Shown in pieces: positions 33,401 to 46,515 of a DNA stretch of 64,000 nt; the first letter of the stretch is position 1, and every line of letters starts with the position of its first letter. The position numbers and the translations under genes were made by a program. Origin of the DNA: Trujillonella endophytica (GTDB lineage: Bacteria; Actinomycetota; Actinomycetes; Mycobacteriales; Geodermatophilaceae); contig NZ_FOEE01000005.1 in the NCBI RefSeq assembly GCF_900110555.1, forward strand, positions 242,868-306,867. The letters run 5' to 3'. The notes below the pieces were generated by a model. It worked only from the letters and a program-made list of their open reading frames with translations, was not told where the DNA came from and searched no databases.

Positions 33401-33916
33401 TCAGCGGCCCTTCAGCCGCCGGACGAGCACCGAGTCCTCGCCGGACTCCGCCAGGTCGGCCAGCAGCACCGCGATCGCCTCGCGCACGATGCGCCCGCGG
33501 TCGGCGGCCACGCCGTGCTGCCCGCGCAGGGTGAGCCGGGCGCTCTCCAGCTCCAGCAGCTCGTCGGCGGAGATGTAGACGGTGATCTTCTCGTCGTGCT
33601 TGGTGCGCTCGGTGCGCACCGCCTTGCCGCGGGTGCGCGGCGGCTGCGGCGCCAGCGCCGGGGCCGCGGGGGGCGACGTCCGGTAGGCGGCGAGCGGGTC
33701 GGCGTCGGCACCGGCGGGCACCAGGGTCAGCCCGGGCATGGACTCCTCGACGCCGGGCACGGTGGCCGTCCGGCGCGGGGCCGCGGCCTGACCGCGCAGC
33801 GCGGGAGAGGTCGTGGTCGCCGCGACGCTGGGCAGCTCGGTGACCTCGGGCGCGGGCGGGGTGTCGGTGCGCCGGAACAGCTCGGAGGCACCCGGGAGGA
33901 CGGGACGACGCGTCAC
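33401..33916 (-). CDS. Ribbon-helix-helix protein linked to ParA
   Basis: A 171-aa protein with a disordered, Pro/Ala/Thr-rich N-terminal 100 residues and a C-terminal ribbon-helix-helix DNA-binding domain: KITVYISADELLELES (strand and helix 1), then ARLTLRGQHGVAADRGRIVREAIAV with the second helix. It lies between parA and scpA, reads in the same direction and has GAGGAG before GTG 33916. No ParB is present here. RHH proteins act as centromere-binding partners of ParA in some plasmid systems, so this is a candidate adaptor or parS-like site binder, but the function is not proven. Confidence 0.75.
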   Translation of the reverse strand: MTRRPVLPGASELFRRTDTPPAPEVTELPSVAATTTSPALRGQAAAPRRTATVPGVEESMPGLTLVPAGADADPLAAYRTSPPAAPALAPQPPRTRGKAVRTERTKHDEKITVYISADELLELESARLTLRGQHGVAADRGRIVREAIAVLLADLAESGEDSVLVRRLKGR

Positions 33917-33989
33917 GCGATCTCCTCGCCAGCGGTCGTCGGACGCGCTCCGCGGCGCCCGTCGTCCATCGGTGAACTCGCACGCTCGT

Positions 33990-34895
33990 TCACAGTGCGA
34001 TGACCTCCTTCGCGAGGTCCCGGAAGGCCTGCGCGCCGGAGGACGTCGGCGCCCACGTGGTGATCGGCTGGCCGGCGACCGTGGTCTCGGGAAAGCGCAC
34101 CGTGCGGTGGATGACGGTCTGGAACACGGTGTCCCCGAACGCCTCGACCACCCGGCTGAACACCTCGCGGCAGTGCACCGTGCGGGTGTCGTACATCGTG
34201 GCGAGGATCCCGGAGATCTCCAGGTCGGGGTTGAGCCGCTCCTTGACCTTCTCGATGGTGTCGACCAGCAGGGCGACGCCGCGCAGGGAGAAGAACTCGC
34301 ACTCGAGCGGGATGATCACGCCCTGCGCCGCGGTCAGCGCGTTGACGGTCAGCAGGCCGAGGCTGGGCTGGCAGTCGATGAGGATGTAGTCGTACTCGTC
34401 GCGGACGTCGGCCAGCACGCGCAGCAGGGTCTGCTCGCGGGCGACCTCGCTGACCAGCTGCACCTCGGCGGCCGACAGGTCGATGTTGCTGGGCACCAGG
34501 TCCAGGCCGGGGATGTCGGTGGGCACCCGGACGTCGGCCAGCGTGGTGCGCCGCTCCATGAGGGCGTTGTAGATGGTGCGGTCCATGTTCTGGGCCGGCA
34601 CGCCCAGCCCGACCGACAGGGCGCCCTGGGGGTCCAGGTCGATGAGCAGCACCTTGCGGCCCTGCTCGACCAGGGCCGCGCCCAGGTTGATGGTCGACGT
34701 CGTCTTGCCGACGCCGCCCTTCTGGTTGCACATGGCGATGACCTGCGCCGGCCCGTGCTGGGTCAGCGGCCGCGGCTCGGGCAGCGGGCGCTGCCGGGCG
34801 CGGGCGGGGTCCTGCTTCGAGGCCGCACCGCCCATCTGGGGCTCGTTCTCGCGCGGTCGCGCGACGGCAGGGGCCGCATCCCCTCGGATCGCCAT
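33990..34895 (-). CDS. parA: ParA-family ATPase
   Basis: A 301-aa Walker-type partition ATPase. The deviant Walker A motif KGGVGKTT has the signature Lys, Walker A' is LLIDLDPQG and Walker B is YILIDCQPS. The N-terminal 45 residues are basic and unstructured. This is the orphan ParA beside xerD and scpAB (Rv1708-type in mycobacteria), distinct from the ParAB pair at the replication origin. ATG 34895 has GGAGGCG about ten bases upstream; the frame is open further upstream without a good start. It precedes the RHH gene by 73 bases. Confidence 0.93.
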   Translation of the reverse strand: MAIRGDAAPAVARPRENEPQMGGAASKQDPARARQRPLPEPRPLTQHGPAQVIAMCNQKGGVGKTTSTINLGAALVEQGRKVLLIDLDPQGALSVGLGVPAQNMDRTIYNALMERRTTLADVRVPTDIPGLDLVPSNIDLSAAEVQLVSEVAREQTLLRVLADVRDEYDYILIDCQPSLGLLTVNALTAAQGVIIPLECEFFSLRGVALLVDTIEKVKERLNPDLEISGILATMYDTRTVHCREVFSRVVEAFGDTVFQTVIHRTVRFPETTVAGQPITTWAPTSSGAQAFRDLAKEVIAL

Positions 34896-35108
34896 GGTCG
34901 GTGTCGCCTCCAGCTCAGGCCCGGTCCGACGCGGCGCGTCGATGCGGTCTTCCCCACCGCTCGGGTCGACACGACGGTAGGGACTCGGTGAGCGATCACC
35001 CAGGAGGCACGCCGCGAGCGTGTCGCCGTCAGCTACACCTGCCAACACACCGGCAACATCAAGCGGAACCCGTAGGCAGAAGTAGCCGGAGCCGACCGCT
35101 TCCAACTG

Positions 35109-36083
35109 TCAGGTGAGCGCTCTCGGGTGACTGGTCGCGTACACCTCGCGGAGCCGGTCCACCGTCACCAGCGTGTAGACCTGCGTCGTCGTCACCGAGG
35201 CGTGCCCGAGCAACTCCTGCACGACGCGGACGTCCGCGCCGCCGTCGAGCAGGTGGGTGGCGAAGCTGTGCCGCAGCGTGTGCGGGGAGACGTCGTCCAC
35301 CGAGACCTCCGCCGCCGACCCGGCGCGCTCGGCGGCCGCCCGCAGGATCGACCACGCGCTCTGCCGCGACAGCGGGCCGCCCCGGGCGTTGAGGAACAAC
35401 GCGCCGGCGCGGCCCCTGGAGGAGCCGGCCGCCGCGAGCTCCGGGCGCGCCCGCACGAGGTAGTCCTCCACGGCGCGCAGCGCGTAGCTGCCGACCGGCA
35501 CGATCCGCTGCTTGCCGCCCTTGCCCGCCAGCCGGACGACGGCCTGGCCGCGGTCGACGTCGTCCACGGTCAGCCCCACGGCCTCGGAGATGCGCGCCCC
35601 CGTGCCGTAGAGCACCTCGAGCAGCGCCCGGTCGCGCAGGCCGCGCGGGCCCTCCAGCGCCCCGGCACCCTCGATGAGCGCCACCACCGCCTCCACCGGC
35701 AGCGCCTTCGGCAGCCGCCGGGCGGCGGCGGGCGGGCGGACCTCGGCGGCGACGTCGTCGGTCACCAGCCCGTCCAGCGCGGCGAAGCGGTGCAGCCCGC
35801 GGACGGCGACCACGGCGCGGGCGGCCGAGGTGGCCGACAGCGGCGGGTGGACGTCGTCCCCGCGGCGCAGGGCGGCCAGGAACGCGGAGACGTCGGCCTC
35901 GGCCACCTCGCCCAGCCCGCGGACCCCGGCGGCGGCGAGGAACGCGGTGTAGCGGCGCAGGTCCCGCCGGTAGGAGGAGATCGTGTTGGCGGCCAGGCCG
36001 CGCTCGACGGTGAGGTGGTCGAGGTAGCCGCCGACGACGCGCTCCACGTCGGGCCCGGCGTCGGTGCTCGGCGTGCCGGTCAG
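35109..36083 (-). CDS. xerD: Tyrosine recombinase XerD
   Basis: A 324-aa site-specific recombinase that resolves chromosome dimers at dif. Core-binding domain: [20 protein letters not shown]. Catalytic residues: Arg in [24 protein letters not shown] (H-x2-R), [14 protein letters not shown] (His and nucleophile Tyr). The start is not obvious. A perfect ribosome-binding site GAGGAGG (36097-36091) lies seven bases before CTG 36083, which overlaps the ald stop as CTGA, whereas the GTG at 36047 has no Shine-Dalgarno. I place the start at CTG; a GTG start would give 312 aa. Confidence 0.92.
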   Translation of the reverse strand: MTGTPSTDAGPDVERVVGGYLDHLTVERGLAANTISSYRRDLRRYTAFLAAAGVRGLGEVAEADVSAFLAALRRGDDVHPPLSATSAARAVVAVRGLHRFAALDGLVTDDVAAEVRPPAAARRLPKALPVEAVVALIEGAGALEGPRGLRDRALLEVLYGTGARISEAVGLTVDDVDRGQAVVRLAGKGGKQRIVPVGSYALRAVEDYLVRARPELAAAGSSRGRAGALFLNARGGPLSRQSAWSILRAAAERAGSAAEVSVDDVSPHTLRHSFATHLLDGGADVRVVQELLGHASVTTTQVYTLVTVDRLREVYATSHPRALT

Positions 36084-37195
36084 GACAGGACCTCCTCGAG
36101 CGGGACCGCCGGCATGCCGTGCGCCTCCGCGACCTCGGGCAGCACCACCCGCCCGGCCGCCACGTTGACGCCGTGCGCCAGCGCCCGGTCGGCCCGCACC
36201 GCCGCCGCCGTGCCCCCGCCGGCCAGGGCCATGACGTAGGGCAGCGTGACGTTGGTCAGCGCGTGGGTCGAGGTGTTGGGCACCGCGCCCGGCATGTTCG
36301 CCACGCAGTAGAACACCGATCCGTGCACCCGGTAGGTCGGCTCGTCGTGCGTGGTGGGGCGCGTCCCCTCGAAGCAGCCGCCCTGGTCGACCGCCACGTC
36401 CACGAGCACCGACCCCGGCTTCATGCGGGCGACCAGGTCGTCGGTCACCAGCTTCGGCGCCCGCGCCCCCGGCACCAGCACCGCGCCGACGACCAGGTCG
36501 GCGTCGAGCACGGCGCGCTCCACCTCGTAGGCGTTGGAGGCCACGGTCTGCAGGTGGCCCTGGTAGATGCGGTCGGCGGCGCGCAGCTTGTCGACGTCGC
36601 GGTCCAGCACGATCACCTCGGCCTGCATCCCGAGCGCGATGGCCGCGGCGTTCATCCCGGCGACGCCCGCCCCGAGGACGACGACCTTCGCCGCGTAGAC
36701 GCCCGGCGCCCCGCCCAGCAGCACCCCGCGCCCGCCGTGCGCCCGCTCCAGCGCGTGCGCCCCCACCTGTGGCGCCATCCGGCCGGCCACCTCCGACATC
36801 GGCGCCAGCAGTGGCAGCGCGCCGTCGGCGGTCTGCACCGTCTCGTAGGCGATCGCGGTGGTGCCCGAGGCGACCAGCGCCTCGGTGCACTCGCGCGAGG
36901 CCGCCAGGTGCAGGTAGGTGAACAGCGTCTGGCCCGCGCGCAGCCGGCGGTACTCCTCGGCGACGGGCTCCTTGACCTTGAGCAGCAGGTCGGCGTCGGC
37001 CCAGACGTCGTCGGCGTCGGCGAGGACGGTCGCGCCGGCGGCGACCAGGTCCGCGTCGGGGATGGAGGAGCCCTCCCCCGCCCCGCGCTCGACGAGCACC
37101 GCGTGCCCGGCCCGGGTCAGCTCGTGCACCCCGGCGGGGGTCAGCGCCACCCGGTACTCGTGGTTCTTGATCTCTCGGGGCACCCCGACGCGCAC
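36080..37195 (-). CDS. ald: Alanine dehydrogenase
   Basis: A 371-aa NAD-dependent enzyme that interconverts alanine with pyruvate and ammonia, exactly the usual length. Motifs: [15 protein letters not shown] start, substrate Lys in LLLKVKEP, catalytic His in FTYLHLAA, Rossmann motif [13 protein letters not shown] and the catalytic Asp region [20 protein letters not shown] 37195 follows GGAG. A TAGACT box at 37286-37281 (minus strand) is a candidate -10, giving a leader of about 80 bases. The stop overlaps the xerD start region, so xerD is translated from the same RNA. Confidence 0.96.
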   Translation of the reverse strand: MRVGVPREIKNHEYRVALTPAGVHELTRAGHAVLVERGAGEGSSIPDADLVAAGATVLADADDVWADADLLLKVKEPVAEEYRRLRAGQTLFTYLHLAASRECTEALVASGTTAIAYETVQTADGALPLLAPMSEVAGRMAPQVGAHALERAHGGRGVLLGGAPGVYAAKVVVLGAGVAGMNAAAIALGMQAEVIVLDRDVDKLRAADRIYQGHLQTVASNAYEVERAVLDADLVVGAVLVPGARAPKLVTDDLVARMKPGSVLVDVAVDQGGCFEGTRPTTHDEPTYRVHGSVFYCVANMPGAVPNTSTHALTNVTLPYVMALAGGGTAAAVRADRALAHGVNVAAGRVVLPEVAEAHGMPAVPLEEVLS

Positions 37196-37381
37196 GGTCA
37201 GCTCCGGCTCCGGCCCGGCCCCGAGGTCGTCGGCGCGCGCGGCCTGCTCGCGGCGCCCCGGTCGGGGGCGCTCGGCGCGGAGTCTAGGAGCGGACGACGA
37301 CGGCGGGCGGGGGCGCTCGGGCTGCCGGGTCGCCGCGGCTGGCCCACGATCAGCGGGGACCCCGACCGGAAGGAACCACCT

Positions 37382-38014
37382 GTGCGCCTGTACGCCGAGC
37401 GACCGGACACGAGGCTGGCCCAGGTGCTCGCCGACCTCGGCATGCTCGCGTGGACCGTGCTGTGGGTGCTGGTGGCGCGGGCGGTGCACGGTGCCGTGCT
37501 CACGCTGGCGGAGCCGGGCGAGGCGGTGGAGTCCCTGGGCGCCTCGGTCGCCGACAGCATGGGCGACGCGGCCGACGTCGCCGGGGACGTGCCGGTCGTC
37601 GGCGACGAGCTGGCCGGCCCGCTCGATGCCCTCGGGTCGGCCGGGGCCTCGGTAGGCGGCGCGGGCCAGGCGGCGCAGGACGGTGTCGCCACGCTCGCGT
37701 TCTGGCTGGCCGTCGTCCTCGTCGTCCTCCCGGTGGGCTGGCTGCTGCTGCGCTGGCTGCCCGCCCGGCTGGGCTGGTCGCGGGAGGCGACGGCGGCCTC
37801 CCGGCTGCTCGGCTCCGGCGCCCCGGGCCTGGACCTGCTCGCCACCCGGGCGATCGCGACGGCGCCGCTGCCCCGCCTGGCCGCGCTGCCGCCGGGCACC
37901 GGCGCGGCCTGGCGGGCCGGCGACCCGGCCGCGACGCGCCTGCTGGCCGGGCTGGAGGCCGCGCGGCTGGGCCTGCACCTGCCGGCACCGGACGGCGTCA
38001 CGGCGCCCTCCTGA
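37382..38014 (+). CDS. Conserved two-helix membrane protein
   Basis: A 210-aa membrane protein: helix 1 near residues 20-38 (LGMLAWTVLWVLVARAVHG), an acidic extracytoplasmic segment (about 40-100) rich in Gly/Ala/Asp, and helix 2 near 103-122 (FWLAVVLVVLPVGWLLLRW), then a basic/Ala-Leu-rich cytoplasmic C-terminus. GGAAGGA lies seven bases before GTG 37382. Similar proteins are widespread in actinobacteria as unnamed membrane proteins. It is divergent from ald and ends 12 bases from a convergent hydrolase gene. No function can be assigned. Confidence 0.72.
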   Translation: MRLYAERPDTRLAQVLADLGMLAWTVLWVLVARAVHGAVLTLAEPGEAVESLGASVADSMGDAADVAGDVPVVGDELAGPLDALGSAGASVGGAGQAAQDGVATLAFWLAVVLVVLPVGWLLLRWLPARLGWSREATAASRLLGSGAPGLDLLATRAIATAPLPRLAALPPGTGAAWRAGDPAATRLLAGLEAARLGLHLPAPDGVTAPS

Positions 38015-38026
38015 GCGCCGGACCGC

Positions 38027-39784
38027 CTATCCGGTGACCGCCGTCCGCTGCGCCAGCGCCTCGGCGACCGTCCGCTCGACGTCCTCGTCCTCCAGGAACC
38101 CCTCGTCGACCAGCCGCCGTGCCGCGGCCCGCCCCGCCGCCTCCACCGTGCCGGCGTCGGGCACCGGCCGCCCCGACTGCAGCGGCAGCCGGCTGCCGGC
38201 GAACTCGTAGAGCGCGTCCGGCAGGCCCGGCACCGGACGCCTCGGGTTCCAGCCGGTGTGCGCGGCCACCGCCGCCTCGACCGCGGGCAGCCGGACGCCG
38301 GCCACCTCGTTGCCGTCGTCGTCCACGGCGCTCACCAGCACCGGTAGGGGCTCCGCCTCGGTCAGCAGCCAGTCCGGGACCCCGGGGGCGACGACGGGCT
38401 GCTGCGGGAGCGCCCCGGGGTCCGGGCGGGCGGCGAGCGGGAAGCGGGCGAGCACCTGCTCCCTGGTCCAGGCCGTGCCGTCGGACCGGCGGGGCACCCG
38501 GCCGGCGGGCGGCTCCACCCCGTCGCACGCCCACGCGACCAGGCGGAGGAACAGCGCCCGGACGACCGGCGTGGCGTCGAGCGCGTTCGGCGGGTTGGCC
38601 AGCGGCAGCGCGTCCTTCATCGGGAACCGCCCCAGGTGGTCGACCCCGGCGAGGACGTAGGCGCGGGTGTCGGGGTCCTCGGGCAGGTCGGCGCCGGTGC
38701 GGGAGTCGGAGTGGATCAGCGCGCCGTCCCCGCGCCAGTACTCGCTCGCGCTGTTGGTGAGCAGCACCTTGGGCGCCGCCACCCCCGATGCCCGGTGCCG
38801 GGCCAGCACCCCCGCGCTGTCGTGGGGAGGCCCGCACTCCGGCGTCATCGGGTGGGTCAGCGCCGGCTGCCCGAAGCGCTTGTCGAACTCGCCCCGCCGG
38901 GCGCCGGCCACGTGCGCGTGGACGCCGTCGAACACCCGGCGTCCATCCTCGTCGACCGCGCGGCCGTCGGTCAGGAACTGGCGCAGGAACCGCCCCGATT
39001 GCGAGACGCCGAAGGCGAACGCCGCGTCGGCGTCGCGCCGCAGGAACGCGCTGACGTCGCGGAACGCGAGGAGGCCCGCCCCGCCGACCGGGGCGAGGGC
39101 GCTGCGGTAGCGCAGCGTGTACCAGCAGAACGCCCGGAACCCGCCGTCGACCTCGACGCTCGTCGGCGTCGGGAAGCGCCAGTCCTGCCTCGGCACCACG
39201 GTGCCCGGTCCGTGCGGCGTCGTCCGCACGGTGAGTACGGCCTCGGGGTCGTCGACGTCGACCGTGGGCAGGTCGGTGAACCGCAGGAACGGCGACGAAT
39301 CGCTCAGCGGGTGGGCGTCCTGGGCGACGTCGGGGCGGAACTCGACGCGCAGCCAGCCGGGATCGACGTCCGCCCGCGGAACCCGCGCCCCCAGCCGCCC
39401 CTCGCCGTCGGGGACGTCCCACTGCCAGCCGCACCACGCGATGGTCCAGCCGCGGCGCAGCAGGAAGCCGTCGCCGGGGTCGGGCTCGGGGTCGAGCATC
39501 CGCAGCGGATCGGTGTCCGCGCTCAGGGGCACGCCCATCGTCAGGCCGCGGTTGGGCACGACGACCAGCAGCCGGCCGTTGCCGCCGCCCGTCGGCCGCA
39601 GCACCCGGACGTCGGCCTCGGCCCGGACCAGGCCACCGGCGCCCCGGGGCGCGAGGGGCAGGTCCACCACCCCCGCGTTGGCCGGATGGTCGGGGTCGAA
39701 CCCGAGGTGCGCCACCGCGCGCTCGTACTGGTAGCCCGGGTACGGGCCCTCGGCCGTTCCGGTGACCTCCAGGCGCTCCAGCAC
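38027..39784 (-). CDS. Alpha/beta hydrolase domain-containing protein (PF20091-type)
   Basis: A 585-aa protein of the large 'alpha/beta hydrolase domain' family. The nucleophile elbow is FGVSQSGRFLRQFL (Ser near 264); the N-terminal 200 residues form the beta-rich domain typical of the family; other conserved pieces are CGWQWDVP, WYTLRYRS and the C-terminal HTGWNPR. There is no signal peptide. The catalytic activity of the family is not established; ester or lactone hydrolysis is expected. The gene appears leaderless, with TAGGTT ending six bases before the GTG. Confidence 0.8.
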   Translation of the reverse strand: MLERLEVTGTAEGPYPGYQYERAVAHLGFDPDHPANAGVVDLPLAPRGAGGLVRAEADVRVLRPTGGGNGRLLVVVPNRGLTMGVPLSADTDPLRMLDPEPDPGDGFLLRRGWTIAWCGWQWDVPDGEGRLGARVPRADVDPGWLRVEFRPDVAQDAHPLSDSSPFLRFTDLPTVDVDDPEAVLTVRTTPHGPGTVVPRQDWRFPTPTSVEVDGGFRAFCWYTLRYRSALAPVGGAGLLAFRDVSAFLRRDADAAFAFGVSQSGRFLRQFLTDGRAVDEDGRRVFDGVHAHVAGARRGEFDKRFGQPALTHPMTPECGPPHDSAGVLARHRASGVAAPKVLLTNSASEYWRGDGALIHSDSRTGADLPEDPDTRAYVLAGVDHLGRFPMKDALPLANPPNALDATPVVRALFLRLVAWACDGVEPPAGRVPRRSDGTAWTREQVLARFPLAARPDPGALPQQPVVAPGVPDWLLTEAEPLPVLVSAVDDDGNEVAGVRLPAVEAAVAAHTGWNPRRPVPGLPDALYEFAGSRLPLQSGRPVPDAGTVEAAGRAAARRLVDEGFLEDEDVERTVAEALAQRTAVTG

Positions 39785-39790
39785 GCACGG

Positions 39791-39796
39791 AACCTA
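39791..39796 (-). promoter_or_regulatory. -10 box of a leaderless promoter
   Basis: Minus-strand TAGGTT (TAnnnT) followed by six bases and then the GTG of the alpha/beta hydrolase domain gene. No Shine-Dalgarno is visible, so transcription probably starts at or next to the start codon. Confidence 0.55.
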
Positions 39797-39876
39797 GCGC
39801 CGACGGCGGACGGCGTCCGCTCGGCTCAACACCGGGGCCCCGCGCGCCGATGGACCTTCCGGAACCGGAGGTGGGG

Positions 39877-40614
39877 ATGGGACAGGCGCGACGCCGGCCG
39901 AGCCGACGCAGGGGCCGGCCTCCGGCCCGGGGCACGGGACGACGCACCCCCCGGCGCGGTCGCTCGCTCGCCGGGAGCGCCGGTACAGCGGCCGCCGTCC
40001 TCGCGATCGGGCTGGTGGTCCTCGGCGCGCCCGCCGCGGACCTGGCCGCGCAGGTCACCGCGTCCTGGTCGCCGTTCCGCGACGCGGGCCCGACCAACCA
40101 GCTCCCGCAGGTGCCGCAGGTTCCGCAGGCGGTCGAGGACACCGGGTTCGACGTCCCCGACCCCTCGGTGCGTGTGCCCGGCGTCGCCGTGCCCGTTCCC
40201 CGCGACCTCGACGTCGAGTTCGTGCCGCCCACGGTGCCGCGCGGGATAATCCACTCCTACACCCCGCCCCCCGCTCCCTGCGGCGGCTACAGCAGCCCGC
40301 GGCGGATCGTGCCGGCGATCGTGCCCGGCGTCGGCTCGGCCACGCTCAGCTGGATGGCCGACAGCGACAACGACGTCGTCCGCGGCTACCGGGTGCAGGC
40401 GGTGAGCCAGCAGCTGGTCACCGGCCTGCAGCCCGCGCCGCCGCAGCAGCTGGTCGCGCAGCGCGACGACTGCGGCGAGGTGAGCACGACGATGACCGGG
40501 CTGACCTCCGGCGTGCCCTACGTGTTCTGGCTGGAGGAGCAGGTCTGGGACGACGAGGCGCAGCTGATGGAGTTCGTCCAGGTGGGCAGCACGTCCCCCG
40601 TCGTCATCGGCTGA
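39877..40614 (+). CDS. Membrane-anchored protein with an Fn3-like domain
   Basis: A 245-aa protein with a very basic N-terminus (Arg-rich, residues 1-30), one membrane helix (AAAVLAIGLVVLGAPAADLA, about 38-57) and an extracytoplasmic part. The latter has a Pro/Val-rich linker and, from about residue 130, a beta-sandwich pattern resembling fibronectin type III (SATLSWMAD, VVRGYRVQAVSQQ, TTMTGLTSGVPYVFWLEE) with two Cys that could form a disulfide. The start is ATG 39877, because GGAGGTGGGG stands directly upstream; an ATG nine codons earlier has none. I recognise no named family. It may bind a surface partner or a glycan. Confidence 0.68.
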   Translation: MGQARRRPSRRRGRPPARGTGRRTPRRGRSLAGSAGTAAAVLAIGLVVLGAPAADLAAQVTASWSPFRDAGPTNQLPQVPQVPQAVEDTGFDVPDPSVRVPGVAVPVPRDLDVEFVPPTVPRGIIHSYTPPPAPCGGYSSPRRIVPAIVPGVGSATLSWMADSDNDVVRGYRVQAVSQQLVTGLQPAPPQQLVAQRDDCGEVSTTMTGLTSGVPYVFWLEEQVWDDEAQLMEFVQVGSTSPVVIG

Positions 40615-40624
40615 GCAGGGCCCG

Positions 40625-41223
40625 TCAGGTCGCGTCGACCGGGCGGAGGTCCACGGCGCCGGCGCGGTACCGGTCGGCGGCCAGCAGCCCGACGACGGCG
40701 GAGGGGTTGCGGATCTCCCCGGCGAACACCCGCCGGACTGCCTCGGCCAGCGGCACCCGCTCGATCGTCATGTCGAGCTCCTCGTGCTCGACGGTGAACC
40801 CGGCGGGCCGGTCGACGTCCGAGAGCCCCTCGGCCAGGTAGACCAGCACGTGCTCGTCGCAGAAGCCGGGGCTGCTGAAGTACGTCGTCAGCAGCGACCA
40901 CCGCTGCGCGGCCAGCAGCACCTCCTCGGCGAGCTCCCGCTTCGCCGTCTCCAGGGGCGGCTCGCCGTCGGCGTCGCGCAGCCCGGCCGGCAGCTCCCAC
41001 AGGTAGCCGCCGACCGGGTGCCGGTACTGCCGCAGCAGGACGACGTCGCCGGCCTCGTCGAGCGCGACCACGGCGACCGCGCCCGGGTGGCGCACCACCT
41101 CGCGGACGCTCTGCCCACCCCCGGGCATCGTCACGGTGTCGACGGTCAGGCTGATCACCCGGCCGGCGTGCACGGTCTCGCTGGAGACCACCCGGTAGTC
41201 GCCGTCGGCCGGCGGCTGCGACA

Positions 41224-41224
<1 letters not shown>
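40625..41224 (-). CDS. ADP-ribose pyrophosphatase (Nudix, MtADPRase-like)
   Basis: A 199-aa Nudix hydrolase that splits ADP-ribose to AMP and ribose-5-phosphate. The Nudix box is GLRDADGEPPLETAKRELAE with EEV, one residue longer than the standard G-x5-E spacing; the same insertion (DVAGEPP) is found in the mycobacterial enzyme Rv1700. VVRHPGAVAVVALDE, LRQYRHPVGGYLWELPAG and FSSPGFCDEH are also family features. Its ATG overlaps the last base of the pyrG stop (TGATG), so the two are coupled as in mycobacteria. Confidence 0.93.
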
Positions 41225-45363
<4,139 letters not shown>

Positions 45364-45367
<4 letters not shown>

Positions 45368-46515
45368 GGGAGCCCTCCCGGCGGGCCGAGCAGCTCCCGG
45401 TAGACGGCGACGAGCCCGCGGGCGGTGGCGGCCTCGTCGGGCCAGCTCGCGGCCTGCCGGCGGCCGGCCTCCGCGAGGGCGCGGGCACGGGTGGGGTCGG
45501 CGAGCACCGCGGTCACCGCCGCGGCGAGGGCGGGGGCGTCGCCCACGGGGACCAGCTCGGCGGCGTCCCCGACCAGGCCGGGCAGCCCCCCGGTGCGGGT
45601 GGCCACCAGCGGCGTCCCCGCGCGCAGCGCCTCCTGGGCGGTGAGGGACCGGGCCTCCCACCGCGACGGGAGCACGCACAGGTCGGCCGCGGCGAGCAGG
45701 TCGGCCACGTCGTCGCGGCGGCCGAGCAGCAGCACGGGCAGGTGCTGCGCGGCGATCCGGGCCGCCAGCTCCGCCCGCAGCGGCCCGTCCCCGGCGATCG
45801 CCACCAGCGGCACGGCGTCGCCGGTCCAGCTGCGGGCGGCGTCGAGCAGGACGTCGTAGCCCTTCTGCGGGTGCAGCCGCCCCACGGCCACGACCAGCGG
45901 CCGGCCCGTGGGCACGCCGAGCGCGGCCCGGACCTCCTCCCGCGTCCGCGTGGCCGCCGGCAGGGCGGGGGCGCTCACCGGCGCGGTGCGGACGTCGGGG
46001 GCGCCCAGCCGGCGAGCGTTGTCGGCGAGGTCGTCGGACGCGGCCAGGACGACGTCCGCCCCGCGCACGGTGGCCCGCTCGGCGGCGGCGAGCACCCGCC
46101 GCTTCAGCCCGCCCCCGTCGGGCAGGGCGTTGTGCAGCGTGAGGACCAGCGGCCGGCGCGGCGTCCCGGGCAGGCGCAGCGCGGCCGCGGCGACCAGGCC
46201 GGCGCGCAGGCCGTGGGCGTGCACGAGGTCGACGCCGGCGAGCGCCCGGCGGAGCTGGGCGACGGCGCGGGCGTCGGCGGCAGGGGCCAGCCCGGCGCTG
46301 ATGCCGACGGGGACGAACCCGGCGCCGGCCGCGTGGAAGCCGAAGAGCTCCTCGGTCGCGGGCGCGCCGCACACGAGTACGTCGGCGCCCGCGGTCCGCA
46401 GCGCGGGCAGGACGGCGCGCACGTGGGTGCCCACGCCTCCGGTGCTGGTCGCCAGCACCTCGGCCACCCGCCGTCCGGTCAGGGGGTGCACCCCGGCCCC
46501 GCGGAGCTCGGTCAC
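45364..46515 (-). CDS. Glycosyltransferase family 4
   Basis: A 383-aa GT-B glycosyltransferase. STGGVGTHVRAVLPAL and LVHAHGLRAGLVAA are the usual GT4 N-domain signatures; VAVGRLHPQKGYDVLLDAA, VAIAGDGPLRAEL and the E-x7-E motif in SRWEARSLTAQEAL are the C-domain donor-site elements. It is probably a retaining enzyme using a UDP- or GDP-sugar at the inner face of the membrane. GTG 46515 overlaps the MurJ-like gene stop and its own stop overlaps the large membrane protein. The acceptor is probably the lipid-linked product of the MraY/WecA-like enzyme two genes upstream. Confidence 0.9.

Noticed and set aside
34896..35108. parS-like site or origin signals before parA
   Set aside because: No match to the parS consensus (TGTTTCACGTGAAACA) and no DnaA-box cluster in this 213-base gap.
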